DNA of 64,000 bases from Allosaccharopolyspora coralli (GTDB taxonomy: Bacteria; Actinomycetota; Actinomycetes; Mycobacteriales; Pseudonocardiaceae): positions 3,348,001 through 3,412,000 of the forward strand of contig NZ_CP045929.1 in assembly GCF_009664835.1 (NCBI RefSeq). The letters are read 5' to 3'. Every line of letters begins with the position of its first letter. Positions within the stretch are counted from its first letter, which is position 1. The position numbers and the translations under genes were made by a program. Under the pieces are notes generated by a model, which was not told where the DNA came from, searched no databases, and saw only the letters and a program-made list of their open reading frames with translations. This document shows, one piece after another, positions 16,934 to 26,091 of this stretch.

Positions 16934-19231
16934 TCACGGGGCCAGCGAGTCGAGCAACTCACTCCACGGCCCGAACTCGCCGTCCGGACCGTCCTGAGTC
17001 GTGGTGTACATGTCTCCGTCGTGTCCGACGGCGAACAACGTCATCGTTCCGTCCGCTGTGGACACCACGGCCGGGTCACCCGCGAGATGCCCTTCCATCT
17101 CGGTCCACTCGGACCATCCGCCGTTCGGTTGCTGCTGCGCGGTGAACACGCCTCCGGCCGAGCCGCGGACGAAAACCGACAGCCGACCCTCCGGCCCGAC
17201 CTTCAACGCCGGAACCCCGTCGAAGTCGCCGCCCAGCGCCGCCCAGAACCCGTCGGGTCCGGGGTCGCGCATCGTGTACAGCTGGCCGTCGTTGCCGACG
17301 GCAGCGACCACGACCGAACCGTCGGGTCGGGCGAGCGCGACCGGGTCGCCTGCCATGCTTCCGCCGAGACTGGTCCAGTCGGTCCAGTCCGCACCAGCGG
17401 TGTGCTGCGCCGACATCGAGATCGACTGCTCGCCGTCCCGAGCGAACACGGCGATCGCACCGTCCTTGTCCGGAACCACGGCCGGCCGTCCTTCGAGGCG
17501 ACCGCCGAGACCACGCCAGTCCGTCCAATGACCACCCGGGCCCGCTTGCGAAGCAGTCTGCAGCTGACCGTCGTCACTGATGGCGAACACCGAGAGCGCG
17601 CCGTTTCGCTGCACCAACGCCACGGGATCATGGGCGATGGAGCCCTGGATGGAGGTGAAGTCGGACCACTTCCCCGGCGCTTCCTGCGTGGCCACGGACA
17701 GTTCGCCACCGTCGGTGCGGACGAACAGTGACAGCGTGCCCTGGTGGTCACGAGCGACAAGTGGCTGACCGGCAGGCTTACCGCCGATCCCGAGCCAGCC
17801 GACCCAGTCACCGCCGGGAGCGACCTGCCACGCGGTGACCACCTCTCCCTGCGAGCTGCTCCGCGCGAACACCGAGAGAGCACCATCGTGTCCCGGCATC
17901 ACCCACGAGCCGAACGCGACCGGCTCGCCGTGCACCGGTGCCGGTGGCGGCGGCGGCTGTTGTCCCGGTGGCGGCTGCTGCCCCGGGGGCGGCGGTGGGT
18001 GCTCATTTCCCGGTGGCGGCGGTGGGTGCTGTCCCGGAGGCGGTGGGTGCCCCGGCGGAGGCGGCTGCTCGTTACCCGGCGGGGGTGGACGGTGTCCGGG
18101 AGGCGGCTGCTGACCCGGCGGTGGCTGCTGGGGCGGCGGAGGCTGACCGTTCCCGGGTGGTGGTGCACCGAACGAGCGCTTCACTTCCTCGAGAATCGCT
18201 CGCGCCTCGCCCTCCCGCTGGTCGTAGCGCTCCGGGTGGGCTGACTTCTGGGTCTGCTGGGAGAGCTGCCCCGCAGTCAGACGCGGGTTCTTCTTGTCCT
18301 CCTCCACCGCGGCCTCGAAGAACTTCCCCGCCGCGTACTTGACGTTCATGCATTCCTCGGCCGAACCCCAGTCCATCGACGGGCGCTGCTGGAACACACC
18401 GACCGAATCCGCGTGACCGTGATTGATGTTGGTCATCTGGGACTCGACGAGCGCTGTCTCGAACGCGGCCAGCATGACCTTGTCGTTGACCCGTCGTTCC
18501 ATGCCCACGAGGTAGATCGTCTTGCCGACTTCCAGGTCCGGCGGCCCCTCCTGCCCACCGCGCGGCGGAGGGCCATCACCCGGAGGCGGCAACGGCCTGC
18601 CTTCCGGCGGTGGAGGCTCATGGCCAGGCGGCGGAGCCGGCGGCGGCTGGTTCCCCGGAGGTGGTGGCGGCGGTGGCGGGTTCCCGGGTGGCGGCGGTGG
18701 CCGATGGCCGGGCGGAGGCGGTGGACGGTGCCCAGGCGGAGGGGGTTGGTTCCCGGGTGGCGGCCGATGCCCGGGAGGTGGCGGTTGCGGCGGTGGATTC
18801 TGGCCGGGAGGTGGCGCCATCAAGGTCGGGATGTTCCACGGACGAGGGTCGTCACAGGACGGATCCGCAACCACAGAGATGTGAAAGTGCTTGACGTGCG
18901 GGTTCGGCCCCGAGTATGGGGTCCACTGCCACGGATTGTTCCCCGGGCGCGAGTCCAGGATGAGATTGTTGGCAATAAGGTACTTGATCCTCGGATCCTT
19001 GCTCGCAGCCAGCTCGTCGGTGATCCGGTTGATGTCGACACCGTTGTCGGGGTCGTGCGTGATGTCGATCGCGGTCACGATTCCCGGACCGTACCAAGGG
19101 TTGTGGTCACTCTCGCGACTTTGATGATCAGCGTCGCCCACGATGCCGTCACTCGCGTCGTCCCGCCGTGGGTAACGCTCATTGAACTGCGCGAGCATCG
19201 TCTCCAAGCTCCGCGCCGGTCGCCAATTCAT
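16934..19231 (-). CDS. Three-domain protein: M15-like peptidase, SLT-like domain, lectin-type beta-propeller
   Basis: A 765-residue protein built as three domains joined by two Pro-Gly linkers. Residues 1-125 resemble the M15-like domain of actinophage endolysins, with candidate zinc ligands in SDHNPW (His43), AIDI (Asp56) and KHFHISV (His115/117). Residues 126-230 are PPPGH/PPPGN/PPPGQ repeats. Residues 233-350 look like an actinobacterial transglycosylase-type domain (AAFETALVESQM, SVGVFQQRPSMDWG). A second PPPG linker runs to about 430. The last 330 residues are about seven propeller blades of the PLL/tectonin type (repeated W-x-x-W-x-x-LGG and DGxLxVF). No Sec, Tat or lipoprotein signal is visible. 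The ATG at 19231 follows AGGAG. Peptidoglycan cutting with glycan binding is the likely role; how it leaves the cell is unknown. Confidence 0.75.
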   Translation of the reverse strand: MNWRPARSLETMLAQFNERYPRRDDASDGIVGDADHQSRESDHNPWYGPGIVTAIDITHDPDNGVDINRITDELAASKDPRIKYLIANNLILDSRPGNNPWQWTPYSGPNPHVKHFHISVVADPSCDDPRPWNIPTLMAPPPGQNPPPQPPPPGHRPPPGNQPPPPGHRPPPPPGHRPPPPPGNPPPPPPPPGNQPPPAPPPGHEPPPPEGRPLPPPGDGPPPRGGQEGPPDLEVGKTIYLVGMERRVNDKVMLAAFETALVESQMTNINHGHADSVGVFQQRPSMDWGSAEECMNVKYAAGKFFEAAVEEDKKNPRLTAGQLSQQTQKSAHPERYDQREGEARAILEEVKRSFGAPPPGNGQPPPPQQPPPGQQPPPGHRPPPPGNEQPPPPGHPPPPGQHPPPPPGNEHPPPPPGQQPPPGQQPPPPPAPVHGEPVAFGSWVMPGHDGALSVFARSSSQGEVVTAWQVAPGGDWVGWLGIGGKPAGQPLVARDHQGTLSLFVRTDGGELSVATQEAPGKWSDFTSIQGSIAHDPVALVQRNGALSVFAISDDGQLQTASQAGPGGHWTDWRGLGGRLEGRPAVVPDKDGAIAVFARDGEQSISMSAQHTAGADWTDWTSLGGSMAGDPVALARPDGSVVVAAVGNDGQLYTMRDPGPDGFWAALGGDFDGVPALKVGPEGRLSVFVRGSAGGVFTAQQQPNGGWSEWTEMEGHLAGDPAVVSTADGTMTLFAVGHDGDMYTTTQDGPDGEFGPWSELLDSLAP

Positions 19232-19285
19232 CGGCGTACTCCTGATTCGATCGATATTCTCATGAGGTCGTCAGGTCTGTCTCGG

Positions 19286-19954
19286 TCACTCGGCGAAGAG
19301 TTGACCGTGCTCGACACGACCGCCGTTGCACACCGCACCCAGTCCCCAGTCGAGGAAGAACGGTGTTTGCTCGCCGGGCATGAAGACCCGCACCTTCACG
19401 GGGTCGGTACAGGCTGCCGCCGGGTCTCTGCCGTCTGTGTTGGTGTCTTCCCACCAGAAGTCCTGAAGCACGGCTTCCCTGGTACCGATCGTGACGGGCT
19501 CCGCCGACGGTCCTGCGGGGTTCTCCTCCAGCGACATCGGGAGAAGTTCGCTGTTCTCGCCGACGAAATCGAGGGTGGCATGCCCGTTGAGGGTGCAGGC
19601 GGTGCTTCCCACGTTCGCGACCCGAAGCACCGTGTGCTGTGTTCCTTCGGAATCGAGACCCATCACGGAGTCCGGGTAGAACCGGGCACGGAGCTGTTCC
19701 GGCTGACAGTCGCTGTCACCTTCGGAAACCTCCGAAGAAGGCTGTTGCGACGGTTCGACCGGCTGCTGTTCAGGCTCCGACGCAGGCACCGTGACCGTCT
19801 CGGTCGCGGGCTGCGGTGCGGGAGCGGGCGGTGGTGGCGGTGGCGCCGCCTGGGGGACAAGATTCCCACATGCGGACACCGAAGCCACGACTCCGAGCGC
19901 CACCAGTCCCGTTGCTACCCGGGAGCGGTGCTGCTGTCGATGCAGCAATGACAA
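19286..19954 (-). CDS. DUF4232-domain lipoprotein (paralogue 1)
   Basis: A 222-residue secreted lipoprotein: basic N-terminus, hydrophobic stretch and lipobox SVSAC, then a low-complexity Pro/Ala/Glu linker to about residue 80 and a C-terminal DUF4232-like domain (TVLRVANVGSTACTLNGHAT, DWGLGAVCNGG). The domain has four cysteines. Function is unknown; such proteins are common on actinobacterial envelopes. It shares signal peptide, linker style and promoter with the gene at 20164, so the two arose by duplication. The ATG at 19954 is preceded by GAGAGGACG. Confidence 0.82.
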   Translation of the reverse strand: MSLLHRQQHRSRVATGLVALGVVASVSACGNLVPQAAPPPPPPAPAPQPATETVTVPASEPEQQPVEPSQQPSSEVSEGDSDCQPEQLRARFYPDSVMGLDSEGTQHTVLRVANVGSTACTLNGHATLDFVGENSELLPMSLEENPAGPSAEPVTIGTREAVLQDFWWEDTNTDGRDPAAACTDPVKVRVFMPGEQTPFFLDWGLGAVCNGGRVEHGQLFAE

Positions 19955-20009
19955 CGGTCATCGTCCTCTCCGATGTCGACACATCGTGTTGATCAACAGT
20001 ACGGGAGGA

Positions 20010-20046
20010 TGCTTACAGAGCCGGATGACCCGTGTCATGCGTTCGG
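20010..20046 (-). promoter_or_regulatory. Promoter of DUF4232 paralogue 1
   Basis: On the minus strand CCGAACGC is followed by ATGACA (20038-20033), a 17-base spacer and TAAGCA (20015-20010). The same arrangement occurs at almost the same distance (about 80 bases) from the start codon of the second DUF4232 gene. Confidence 0.6.
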
Positions 20047-20163
20047 CCGAAAAAGCCGTGAACACGCTGGCAAAAACGACAAACCGACCAGGTCTCCGCG
20101 AGCGAACTGAGCCTGCGGTGCAACTATTATCCCTTACGCCCGACTCGCCTGGTTGCAGTGCCG

Positions 20164-20811
20164 TCAGCGATGTTCGACGAAGGGCCCGACGTCGAGCAGG
20201 CCGTTCGAGCACACCGCGCCGAGCTTCCAGTTCAGTTCGACGACGTCCTCCGAGCCCGGAAGCGTGACCTGGAGGCCGTTGGCGTCAGAACACGGTGATG
20301 TCTGGACTTCCCATGACAGGTAGCTGTCTGCGCCCGCTCCGGGCGTGAGGACGATCGGAGAATACGATTCCATGCTCCGCCGTCGATCGGTCGGCAGCGG
20401 CCCGCCGCTCTCGTCCGTGAGCTTGACTGCGGGAAAACCGTCCACAGTGCAAGGATCGGAGGAGGTGTTCGTCACCGTCACCACCGTGCGGTTCTCCGTA
20501 CCGAGATCGCCCCGTCGAGACGGATTCAGAGTCGCCTCGACGTCTTCTCCGGCGCACGGGTCCTCTGCAGACCCCGTTTCGTTCTCTTGCGTGGACTTCT
20601 CGTCTTCGGAGTCCTGTTGCCTCGGCTCAGACGTCTCCTGCTCTGCAGGCTCCGTGACCGTCACGGTCGCCGGAGCCGGCGGGGGCGCGGGCTGTTGTGG
20701 CGCCGCCTGCGGAAGCACGGTTCCGCAGGAAGCCACCGAGGCCGACAGGCCGAGCACCACCAGACCGGTCACGACACGAGAGCCGAACTCCCCTCGGTAC
20801 TGCTGTGGCAT
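20164..20811 (-). CDS. DUF4232-domain lipoprotein (paralogue 2)
   Basis: A 215-residue lipoprotein with lipobox SVASC, a Gln/Glu/Ser-rich linker (about residues 30-82) and a C-terminal DUF4232-like domain (VVTVTNTSSDPCTVDGFPAV, NWKLGAVCSNG). It is homologous to the gene at 19286 over signal peptide and domain, but the linker has diverged. The pair is tandem, in the same direction, and each has its own promoter copy. No function can be assigned. Confidence 0.82.
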   Translation of the reverse strand: MPQQYRGEFGSRVVTGLVVLGLSASVASCGTVLPQAAPQQPAPPPAPATVTVTEPAEQETSEPRQQDSEDEKSTQENETGSAEDPCAGEDVEATLNPSRRGDLGTENRTVVTVTNTSSDPCTVDGFPAVKLTDESGGPLPTDRRRSMESYSPIVLTPGAGADSYLSWEVQTSPCSDANGLQVTLPGSEDVVELNWKLGAVCSNGLLDVGPFVEHR

Positions 20812-20867
20812 CGACGATCCCCTCTGTCATTCGACACGTTGACATGATCAACGACGTTCGAACGGGA

Positions 20868-20904
20868 TGGTTCCAGACCACCGTGATCACTGTCAGGCGT
20901 TCGG
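20868..20904 (-). promoter_or_regulatory. Promoter of DUF4232 paralogue 2
   Basis: Minus strand CCGAACGC, CTGACA (20896-20891), 17-base spacer, GAACCA (20873-20868). The stretch around the -10 (CTGGAACCATCC) aligns with CTGTAAGCATCC of paralogue 1, so promoter and leader were duplicated with the gene. Confidence 0.55.
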
Positions 20905-20970
20905 ACAGAGAACCGACGAACCGTTGCGACACGGGAGGACACAGCAGGTCCGAAGTCCGGTGTCCGAGAC

Positions 20971-21009
20971 GACAGTGCCCCCTCCCTGCGAGCGGGAAGA
21001 GGCACTGTC
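20971..21009 (-). terminator. Terminator of the 2-oxoacid dehydrogenase operon
   Basis: GACAGTGCC (20971-20979) pairs with GGCACTGTC (21001-21009), with further pairing inside the loop (CTCCC/GGGAAG). It begins 24 bases after the stop of pdhC. Confidence 0.7.
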
Positions 21010-21032
21010 CGAGACGGACGAAAGCTGGTCCG

Positions 21033-22310
21033 TCAGGCGATGATCCGGATCGGGTCCTCCAGCAGACCGGTGAGCTGCTGCAGGAACACCGCGCCGACGG
21101 CTCCGTCGACGGCGCGGTGGTCGGCGGAGAGAGTCACGCGCATGATCTTGCGGACGACGAACTCGCCGTCGCGGTGCTGAATCTCCTCGCGAGTCGCGCC
21201 CACGGCGAGGATCGCCGCCTCCGGGGGGTTGATCACGGCGGAGAACTCCTCGATACCGAACATGCCGAGGTTCGACACCGAGAACGTGCTGCCGTTCATC
21301 TCGTCGAGTTTCAGCTTGCCCTCACGTGCCCGGCCGGCCTTCTCTCGCCCCTCGGTGGCGATCTCCGACACGCTCTTACGGTCCGCGTCCGGAATCACCG
21401 GAACCACAAGGCCGTCGTCCAGCGCTACCGCCACGCCTAGGTGAATCCTCTTGTGCTGCAACAGTTTGTCGCCAGCGAACGAGACGTTCACGGAGGGGTT
21501 CGCGCGCAGTGCGGTCGCGCACGCCTTGACCACGAGGTCGTTGACGCTGACCTTCGGACCGTCGGCGGCCTGCAGCCGTTCGTTGAGGTTGCCGCGGAAC
21601 TCGATCAGCTCCGTCACGTCGATCGCACTCGTCAGGTAGAAGTGGGGCGCCTGCTGCTTGCTCTCGGTGAGGCGCTTGGCCGTGACCTTGCGGATCTTGC
21701 TGAGCGGGATCTCCTCGACGTCCTCGTCTGCGACCGGAGACGGCGCGGATGCCGACGCCTCCACCGCAGGCTGGGGCCGCGACTGAGGTTCCGGCTGCGG
21801 CTCCTTCGCCAGCTCCGCGTCGATGTCGGCTCGGATGATTCGCCCCCCGGGTCCCGTTCCCGCGATCGCGGCCAGTTCCAGACCGTGCTCTCGCGCGATC
21901 GCCTTCGCGAGCGGGGACGCCTTCGGTTTCGTTCCGACGGAACCGTTCTCCTCGGGACCGTTCACCGCCGGTGTGGCCGCCGAGTCCGTAGCTGCGTCCA
22001 CGGCGGGTGCTGGTTCCGGTTCGGGCTTCTCAGCGGCTGCCGGAGCAGGCGCCGTAGCCTCAGCCGTGGCGCCGGAGCCGTCGCCGAGAAGCGCGATCGG
22101 GGTGCCGATCGGCACCGTCTCGCCCTCACCGACGAGCACCTTCTCCAGGACGCCGTCGTCGTAGGCCTCCAGTTCCATGAGAGCCTTGTCGGTCTCGATC
22201 TCTGCGACGATCTCACCGCGCTGCACCTGGTCGCCTACCTGCTTGCGCCAGCCGGCGAGGACGCCCTCCTCCATCGTGTCGGAGAGCCGGGGCATGTGGA
22301 TCTCGGTCAT
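21033..22310 (-). CDS. pdhC: 2-oxoacid dehydrogenase E2, dihydrolipoyl acyltransferase
   Basis: This 425-residue E2 core transfers the acyl group from lipoate to CoA. In order: one lipoyl domain with the lipoylated lysine in ETDKALMELEAY (Lys43), an Ala/Pro/Glu linker, the subunit-binding domain (SPLAKAIAREHGLELAAIAG, near 130-165), a second linker and the catalytic domain with HFYLTSAIDVTELI and the active-site DHRAVDGAVGAVFL. It is the last gene of the lpdA-pdhA-pdhB-pdhC operon. Sequence resembles pyruvate- or acetoin-type E2 more than the branched-chain type, but substrate cannot be fixed from sequence alone. Confidence 0.9.
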   Translation of the reverse strand: MTEIHMPRLSDTMEEGVLAGWRKQVGDQVQRGEIVAEIETDKALMELEAYDDGVLEKVLVGEGETVPIGTPIALLGDGSGATAEATAPAPAAAEKPEPEPAPAVDAATDSAATPAVNGPEENGSVGTKPKASPLAKAIAREHGLELAAIAGTGPGGRIIRADIDAELAKEPQPEPQSRPQPAVEASASAPSPVADEDVEEIPLSKIRKVTAKRLTESKQQAPHFYLTSAIDVTELIEFRGNLNERLQAADGPKVSVNDLVVKACATALRANPSVNVSFAGDKLLQHKRIHLGVAVALDDGLVVPVIPDADRKSVSEIATEGREKAGRAREGKLKLDEMNGSTFSVSNLGMFGIEEFSAVINPPEAAILAVGATREEIQHRDGEFVVRKIMRVTLSADHRAVDGAVGAVFLQQLTGLLEDPIRIIA

Positions 22311-22357
22311 CGTGCGTTCCTTCGAACTTCAGCGGGCGACGGGGAGGGGGCCGAGGG

Positions 22358-23350
22358 TCAGCGGCGCTTGCCGACAGCGGCGAGCGTCTCGTGCACCGCT
22401 GTCGCCAACGATTCCTCCGATGGCAGGGCGGCTCGCTCCAGCGGCTTGGCGTACGGGAGCGGGACCTCGGCCGAAGCGACCCGGCGCACCGGGGCGTCGA
22501 GGTAATCGAACGCACCGTCCGAAATGGACGCCGCGATCTCGGCCCCGATCCCGTAGGTGAGCCAGTCGTCCTCGGCGATGACGGCGCAGCCGGTCTTGCG
22601 CACGGACTGCACCACGGTGTCGCGGTCCAACGGTCGAAGACTCCGCAGGTCGACCACCTCGGCGGAGACACCCTGTTCGGCGAGCCGCTCCGCGACCTTC
22701 GAGGCGACCATGGCCATCCGGGAGTAGCCGATGATGGTGACGTCGGTGCCCTCGCGGGTCACCTTCGCCTTGCCGATCTCGGCGGGCTCGACGACTTCGG
22801 GGACCTCGCCCTTGGTGTTGTACAGCGCGAGATTCTCCAAGAACAGCACCGGGTCGTCGTCGCGGATCGACGCGAGCATGAGTGCCCTCGCCTCGGCCGG
22901 CGTACTCGGCGCAACGACCTTCAGGCCCGGGACGAACGCGTAATACAGCTCGATGTTCTGCGAGTGCGTCGCACCGAGCTGCTGCCCGCCTCCGCCAGGT
23001 GTCCGCAACACCATCGGCACGTTGCACTGACCGCCGAACATGCCATAGATCTTCGCCGCGTGGTTGACGATCTGGTCGAGCGCGATGAGCGAGAAGTTGA
23101 TGGTCATCAGCTCGACGACGGGCCGCAGCCCCAGCATCGCCGAGCCCACTGCCGCGCCGACGAATCCTTCCTCGGCGATGGGCGTGTCCCGGACCCGCTT
23201 CTCGCCGAACTCGTCGAGCAGGCCCGCGGTGATCTTGTACGAGCCCTCGAAGACCCCGATCTCCTCACCGATGAGGAACACGTCGTCGTCGCGACGCATC
23301 TCCTGTTGCAGCGTATCGTGCAGGGCCTGCCGATAGGTGATGACAGCCAA
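22358..23350 (-). CDS. pdhB: 2-oxoacid dehydrogenase E1 component, beta subunit
   Basis: A 330-residue E1-beta that completes the thiamine-diphosphate active site with E1-alpha. Recognisable pieces are FLIGEEIGVFEGSYKITAGL with the catalytic Glu, DTPIAEEGFVGAAVGSAMLG, and the C-terminal transketolase domain beginning VVDLRSLRPLDRDTV. The start is a TTG (23350): GGAGAATTTCC lies before it and the protein then begins AVITYRQAL exactly as homologues do. The gap to pdhA is 48 bases. Confidence 0.92.
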   Translation of the reverse strand: MAVITYRQALHDTLQQEMRRDDDVFLIGEEIGVFEGSYKITAGLLDEFGEKRVRDTPIAEEGFVGAAVGSAMLGLRPVVELMTINFSLIALDQIVNHAAKIYGMFGGQCNVPMVLRTPGGGGQQLGATHSQNIELYYAFVPGLKVVAPSTPAEARALMLASIRDDDPVLFLENLALYNTKGEVPEVVEPAEIGKAKVTREGTDVTIIGYSRMAMVASKVAERLAEQGVSAEVVDLRSLRPLDRDTVVQSVRKTGCAVIAEDDWLTYGIGAEIAASISDGAFDYLDAPVRRVASAEVPLPYAKPLERAALPSEESLATAVHETLAAVGKRR

Positions 23351-23398
23351 GGAAATTCTCCATGTCGTACGCGGTGGGACGGCTCGGACGGCCGGAAG

Positions 23399-24505
23399 TC
23401 AGAAGACCGGGTCGGCGGGGAGGCGACGCGAGTCGTTGGCCACCGGGGTCGCGTAGGTGTAGTCGAACAGGGTCGAGACATCCGGATGCGGGCTGTCGTC
23501 GGCGAACGCGACGGCCGCGTCCGCGTCGGCTTGCGCCTGCTTCTCGATCTGCGCGGCGCCGTCCTCGTCGAGGATCGCGGCATCGAGCAGCTGTGCACGG
23601 AACGTCGTCACCGGGTCGGCGGCACGCGCCGCCTCGACCGACTCCTCGCTGCGGTACTTGCCCGGGTCGACGACCGAATGCCCCTTGAGGCGGTGGCTCA
23701 CGCACTCCAGCATCGCGGGCGCACCGGTCTCCCTCGCGCGCTCGACCAATCGTGATGCGGCCTCGTTGACGGCGAGAACGTCGGTGCCGTCGACGCGCTC
23801 ACCGTGCATCCGGTACGCGACGGCTCGCTTGTACAGCTCGGACTCCGCGGAGGACTTCTCCACCGTGGTGCCCATGCCGAGGTAGTTGTTGACGACGACG
23901 AAGACCACCGGAAGGTTCCACAGCGCTGCGATGTTCAGTGCTTCGTGGAACGCGCCGATGTTCGTGGTGCCGTCGCCCATCTGGCACATGACGACCTCGT
24001 CGCCGCCTCGATAGTCGATGGCCAGGGCCGCGCCGGTGGCGAGGGGGACCTGGCCGCCGACGATGCCGTAACCGCCGAGCAGCCGGGCCTCGATGTCGAA
24101 CATGTGCATCGATCCGCCCCAGCCGCGGGAGGTTCCGGTGGTGCGGCCGTAGAGCTCGGCCATCACTCGGCCCGGCTCGATCCCCTTCGCCAGCGCGTAG
24201 CCGTGCTCGCGGTAGTTGGTGAACAGGTAGTCGGAGCCGCGCAACGCGGCCATCAGGCCGACGACGGTCGCTTCCTCGCCGAGGTTGAGATGGCAGTAGC
24301 CACCGATCTTGGCCTGCGTGTACCCCTGCGCCGCGCGCTCTTCGAAGCGCCGTACCAGAGTCATCTGCCGGAAGTATTCGCGCAGCGTATCCGGCGACGC
24401 ACCGTCGAACGGCGTCGAGGCGTTCTTCGAGCCGCGGCGGTTCGCGCCGCTGCTCGACGTGCCGGTGCGCGTGGATTTCTTGCCACGGGTCGCGGTCTCC
24501 GCCAT
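23399..24505 (-). CDS. pdhA: 2-oxoacid (pyruvate-type) dehydrogenase E1 component, alpha subunit
   Basis: A 368-residue E1-alpha that decarboxylates the 2-oxoacid. The thiamine-diphosphate motif runs from GDGTTN to the following NN (VVVNNYLGMG); the phosphorylation-loop region reads GHSVVDPGKYRSEE, as in pyruvate dehydrogenases. The first 35 residues are a Ser/Thr/Lys/Arg-rich extension (ATRGKKSTRTGTSSSG) absent from most homologues. ATG at 24505 is preceded by AAAGGGG. It is the second gene of the operon. Confidence 0.92.
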   Translation of the reverse strand: MAETATRGKKSTRTGTSSSGANRRGSKNASTPFDGASPDTLREYFRQMTLVRRFEERAAQGYTQAKIGGYCHLNLGEEATVVGLMAALRGSDYLFTNYREHGYALAKGIEPGRVMAELYGRTTGTSRGWGGSMHMFDIEARLLGGYGIVGGQVPLATGAALAIDYRGGDEVVMCQMGDGTTNIGAFHEALNIAALWNLPVVFVVVNNYLGMGTTVEKSSAESELYKRAVAYRMHGERVDGTDVLAVNEAASRLVERARETGAPAMLECVSHRLKGHSVVDPGKYRSEESVEAARAADPVTTFRAQLLDAAILDEDGAAQIEKQAQADADAAVAFADDSPHPDVSTLFDYTYATPVANDSRRLPADPVF

Positions 24506-24627
24506 CGCGGTACCCCTTTCCGAGTCCGGAATACGGTTCGTTTCGATCCACAGAAGACAGACGAATGCCCGGGATCGTGCGTTCTGGTTCTCGAGGAGGG
24601 GCGGCCCTGGCCGGACGCCCCACTCGC

Positions 24628-26091
24628 TCAGCGTGTGCGCGGAGGCGCGGTGTGGACGGGCAGACCCATCGCCATCATCGCGGACTCCATGCCGATCTCG
24701 CCGAGCGTCGGGTGCGCGTGAATGGTGTCGGCGAGCTCGTCCAGCGTCGCCTCCAGCTCGATGGCCAGGGTGCCTTCGGTGATGAGGTCGCTGGCGGACG
24801 GTCCGATGATGTGCACACCCAGCACCTCGCCGTACTTCGCCCCCGCGACGACCTTCACGAATCCCTCGGTGTCGCCGTAGGTCTTGGACCGGCCGAGCGC
24901 CGCGAACGGGAACTTGCCCACGGTGACCTCGTGTCCGGCCTCGGTCGCTTGCTGTTCGGTGAGGCCGACGCTGGCGATCTCTGGGTGGGTGAAGGTCGCG
25001 GCAGGCACCGCCGTGTAGTCCATGCGGGCGTGCTCGCTACCGACGATGTGCTCGACGGCGGTGATCCCCTGGTGCGAGGCGACGTGGGCGAGCAGCACCT
25101 TGCCGGTGACGTCGCCGATCGCGTACACGTGCTCGATGTTGGTGCGCAGGTGGTCGTCGACCTCGACGAACCCTCGCTTGTCGGTGGCCACGCCGGTGTT
25201 GGCGAGATCCAGCGAGTCGGTGTTCGGCTTGCGCCCCACGCCGACGAGCACGACGTCGGCGTCCACTTCGGACACCTTCGCACCGTCGACGGAGACCGTC
25301 AGCCCGTCCGAGCTCTGGTCGATCTTCGAGACGGTCGCGCCGGTGAGCACCCGGATGCCACGCTTGCTGAACGAGCGCCCGAGCGCCTTGCCGATCTCGG
25401 CGTCCTCGGCGGGCACGAGGCTCGGCATCATCTCGACGAGGGTGACCTCGCTGCCGAGCGCCTGGAACAGGCTCGCCCACTCGGCGCCGACCGCGCTGCC
25501 GCCGACGACGACGATGCGGTTCGGCACCTCGGTGAGCCCGAATGCGCCGTCCGAGGTGACCACGCCGGGCAGGTCCGCGCCCGGCAGCGGGAGCTGGACG
25601 GGCACCGAGCCGGTCGCGACGAGGACGTCGCGTCCCCTGGCGCTGCTGACCGGCGTCGCGCCGACCGGGTTCGCCGCGTACTTCGGCCCGTCCGGACCGA
25701 GTTCGCCGTCGCCGACCTCGTAGACGTCCACGGTGGTCGGGCCGGTGAACCGGGCGTGCCCGTCGATGAGCGTGACGCCGTTCGCCTTGAGCAGCTGGGC
25801 GACACCGCCGGTGAGTTCCTGGACGATGCCGTCCTTGCGCTTGAGCACCGCGCCGTAGTCGAGGCTCACGTCGCCGACACCGACGCCGAAGTCGGCCGCG
25901 TGCAGGACGGTCTCGTAGACCTCCGCCGAACGCAGCATCGCCTTCGTCGGGATGCAGCCCCAGTTCAGGCACACTCCGCCGGTGCGTTCCTTTTCCACCA
26001 GCCCGACCGACAGGCCGCGCTGGGCCGCACGAATCGCCGCCACATAGCCTCCGGGGCCGCCGCCGACGACGAGAAGGTCGAATTCCTGCAC
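24628..26091 (-). CDS. lpdA: Dihydrolipoyl dehydrogenase (E3)
   Basis: A 487-residue flavoprotein that reoxidises dihydrolipoate with NAD(+). FAD site VGGGPGGYVAAIRAAQ, redox disulfide GGVCLNWGCIPTK, NAD site VGGSAVGAEWASLFQALG, and the C-terminal His-Glu pair (HAHPTLGEIG) are all present. The GTG at 26091 is chosen because AAGGAG lies eight bases upstream and the protein then starts QEFDLLVVGGGP; a longer frame exists but its N-terminus is not E3-like. It is the first gene of the operon; 255 bases separate it from the PucR gene. Confidence 0.94.
   Translation of the reverse strand: MQEFDLLVVGGGPGGYVAAIRAAQRGLSVGLVEKERTGGVCLNWGCIPTKAMLRSAEVYETVLHAADFGVGVGDVSLDYGAVLKRKDGIVQELTGGVAQLLKANGVTLIDGHARFTGPTTVDVYEVGDGELGPDGPKYAANPVGATPVSSARGRDVLVATGSVPVQLPLPGADLPGVVTSDGAFGLTEVPNRIVVVGGSAVGAEWASLFQALGSEVTLVEMMPSLVPAEDAEIGKALGRSFSKRGIRVLTGATVSKIDQSSDGLTVSVDGAKVSEVDADVVLVGVGRKPNTDSLDLANTGVATDKRGFVEVDDHLRTNIEHVYAIGDVTGKVLLAHVASHQGITAVEHIVGSEHARMDYTAVPAATFTHPEIASVGLTEQQATEAGHEVTVGKFPFAALGRSKTYGDTEGFVKVVAGAKYGEVLGVHIIGPSASDLITEGTLAIELEATLDELADTIHAHPTLGEIGMESAMMAMGLPVHTAPPRTR

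Noticed and set aside
17938-18835. Tandem GGTGG/GGCGG repeats that look like a satellite
   Set aside because: They are the complementary strand of the PPPG linker codons of the 16934-19231 protein, so they are coding repeats.
24506-24627. Search for an extra E2 or lipoate gene in the dehydrogenase operon gaps
   Set aside because: The gaps are 48-122 bases and hold only ribosome sites; nothing else is encoded there.
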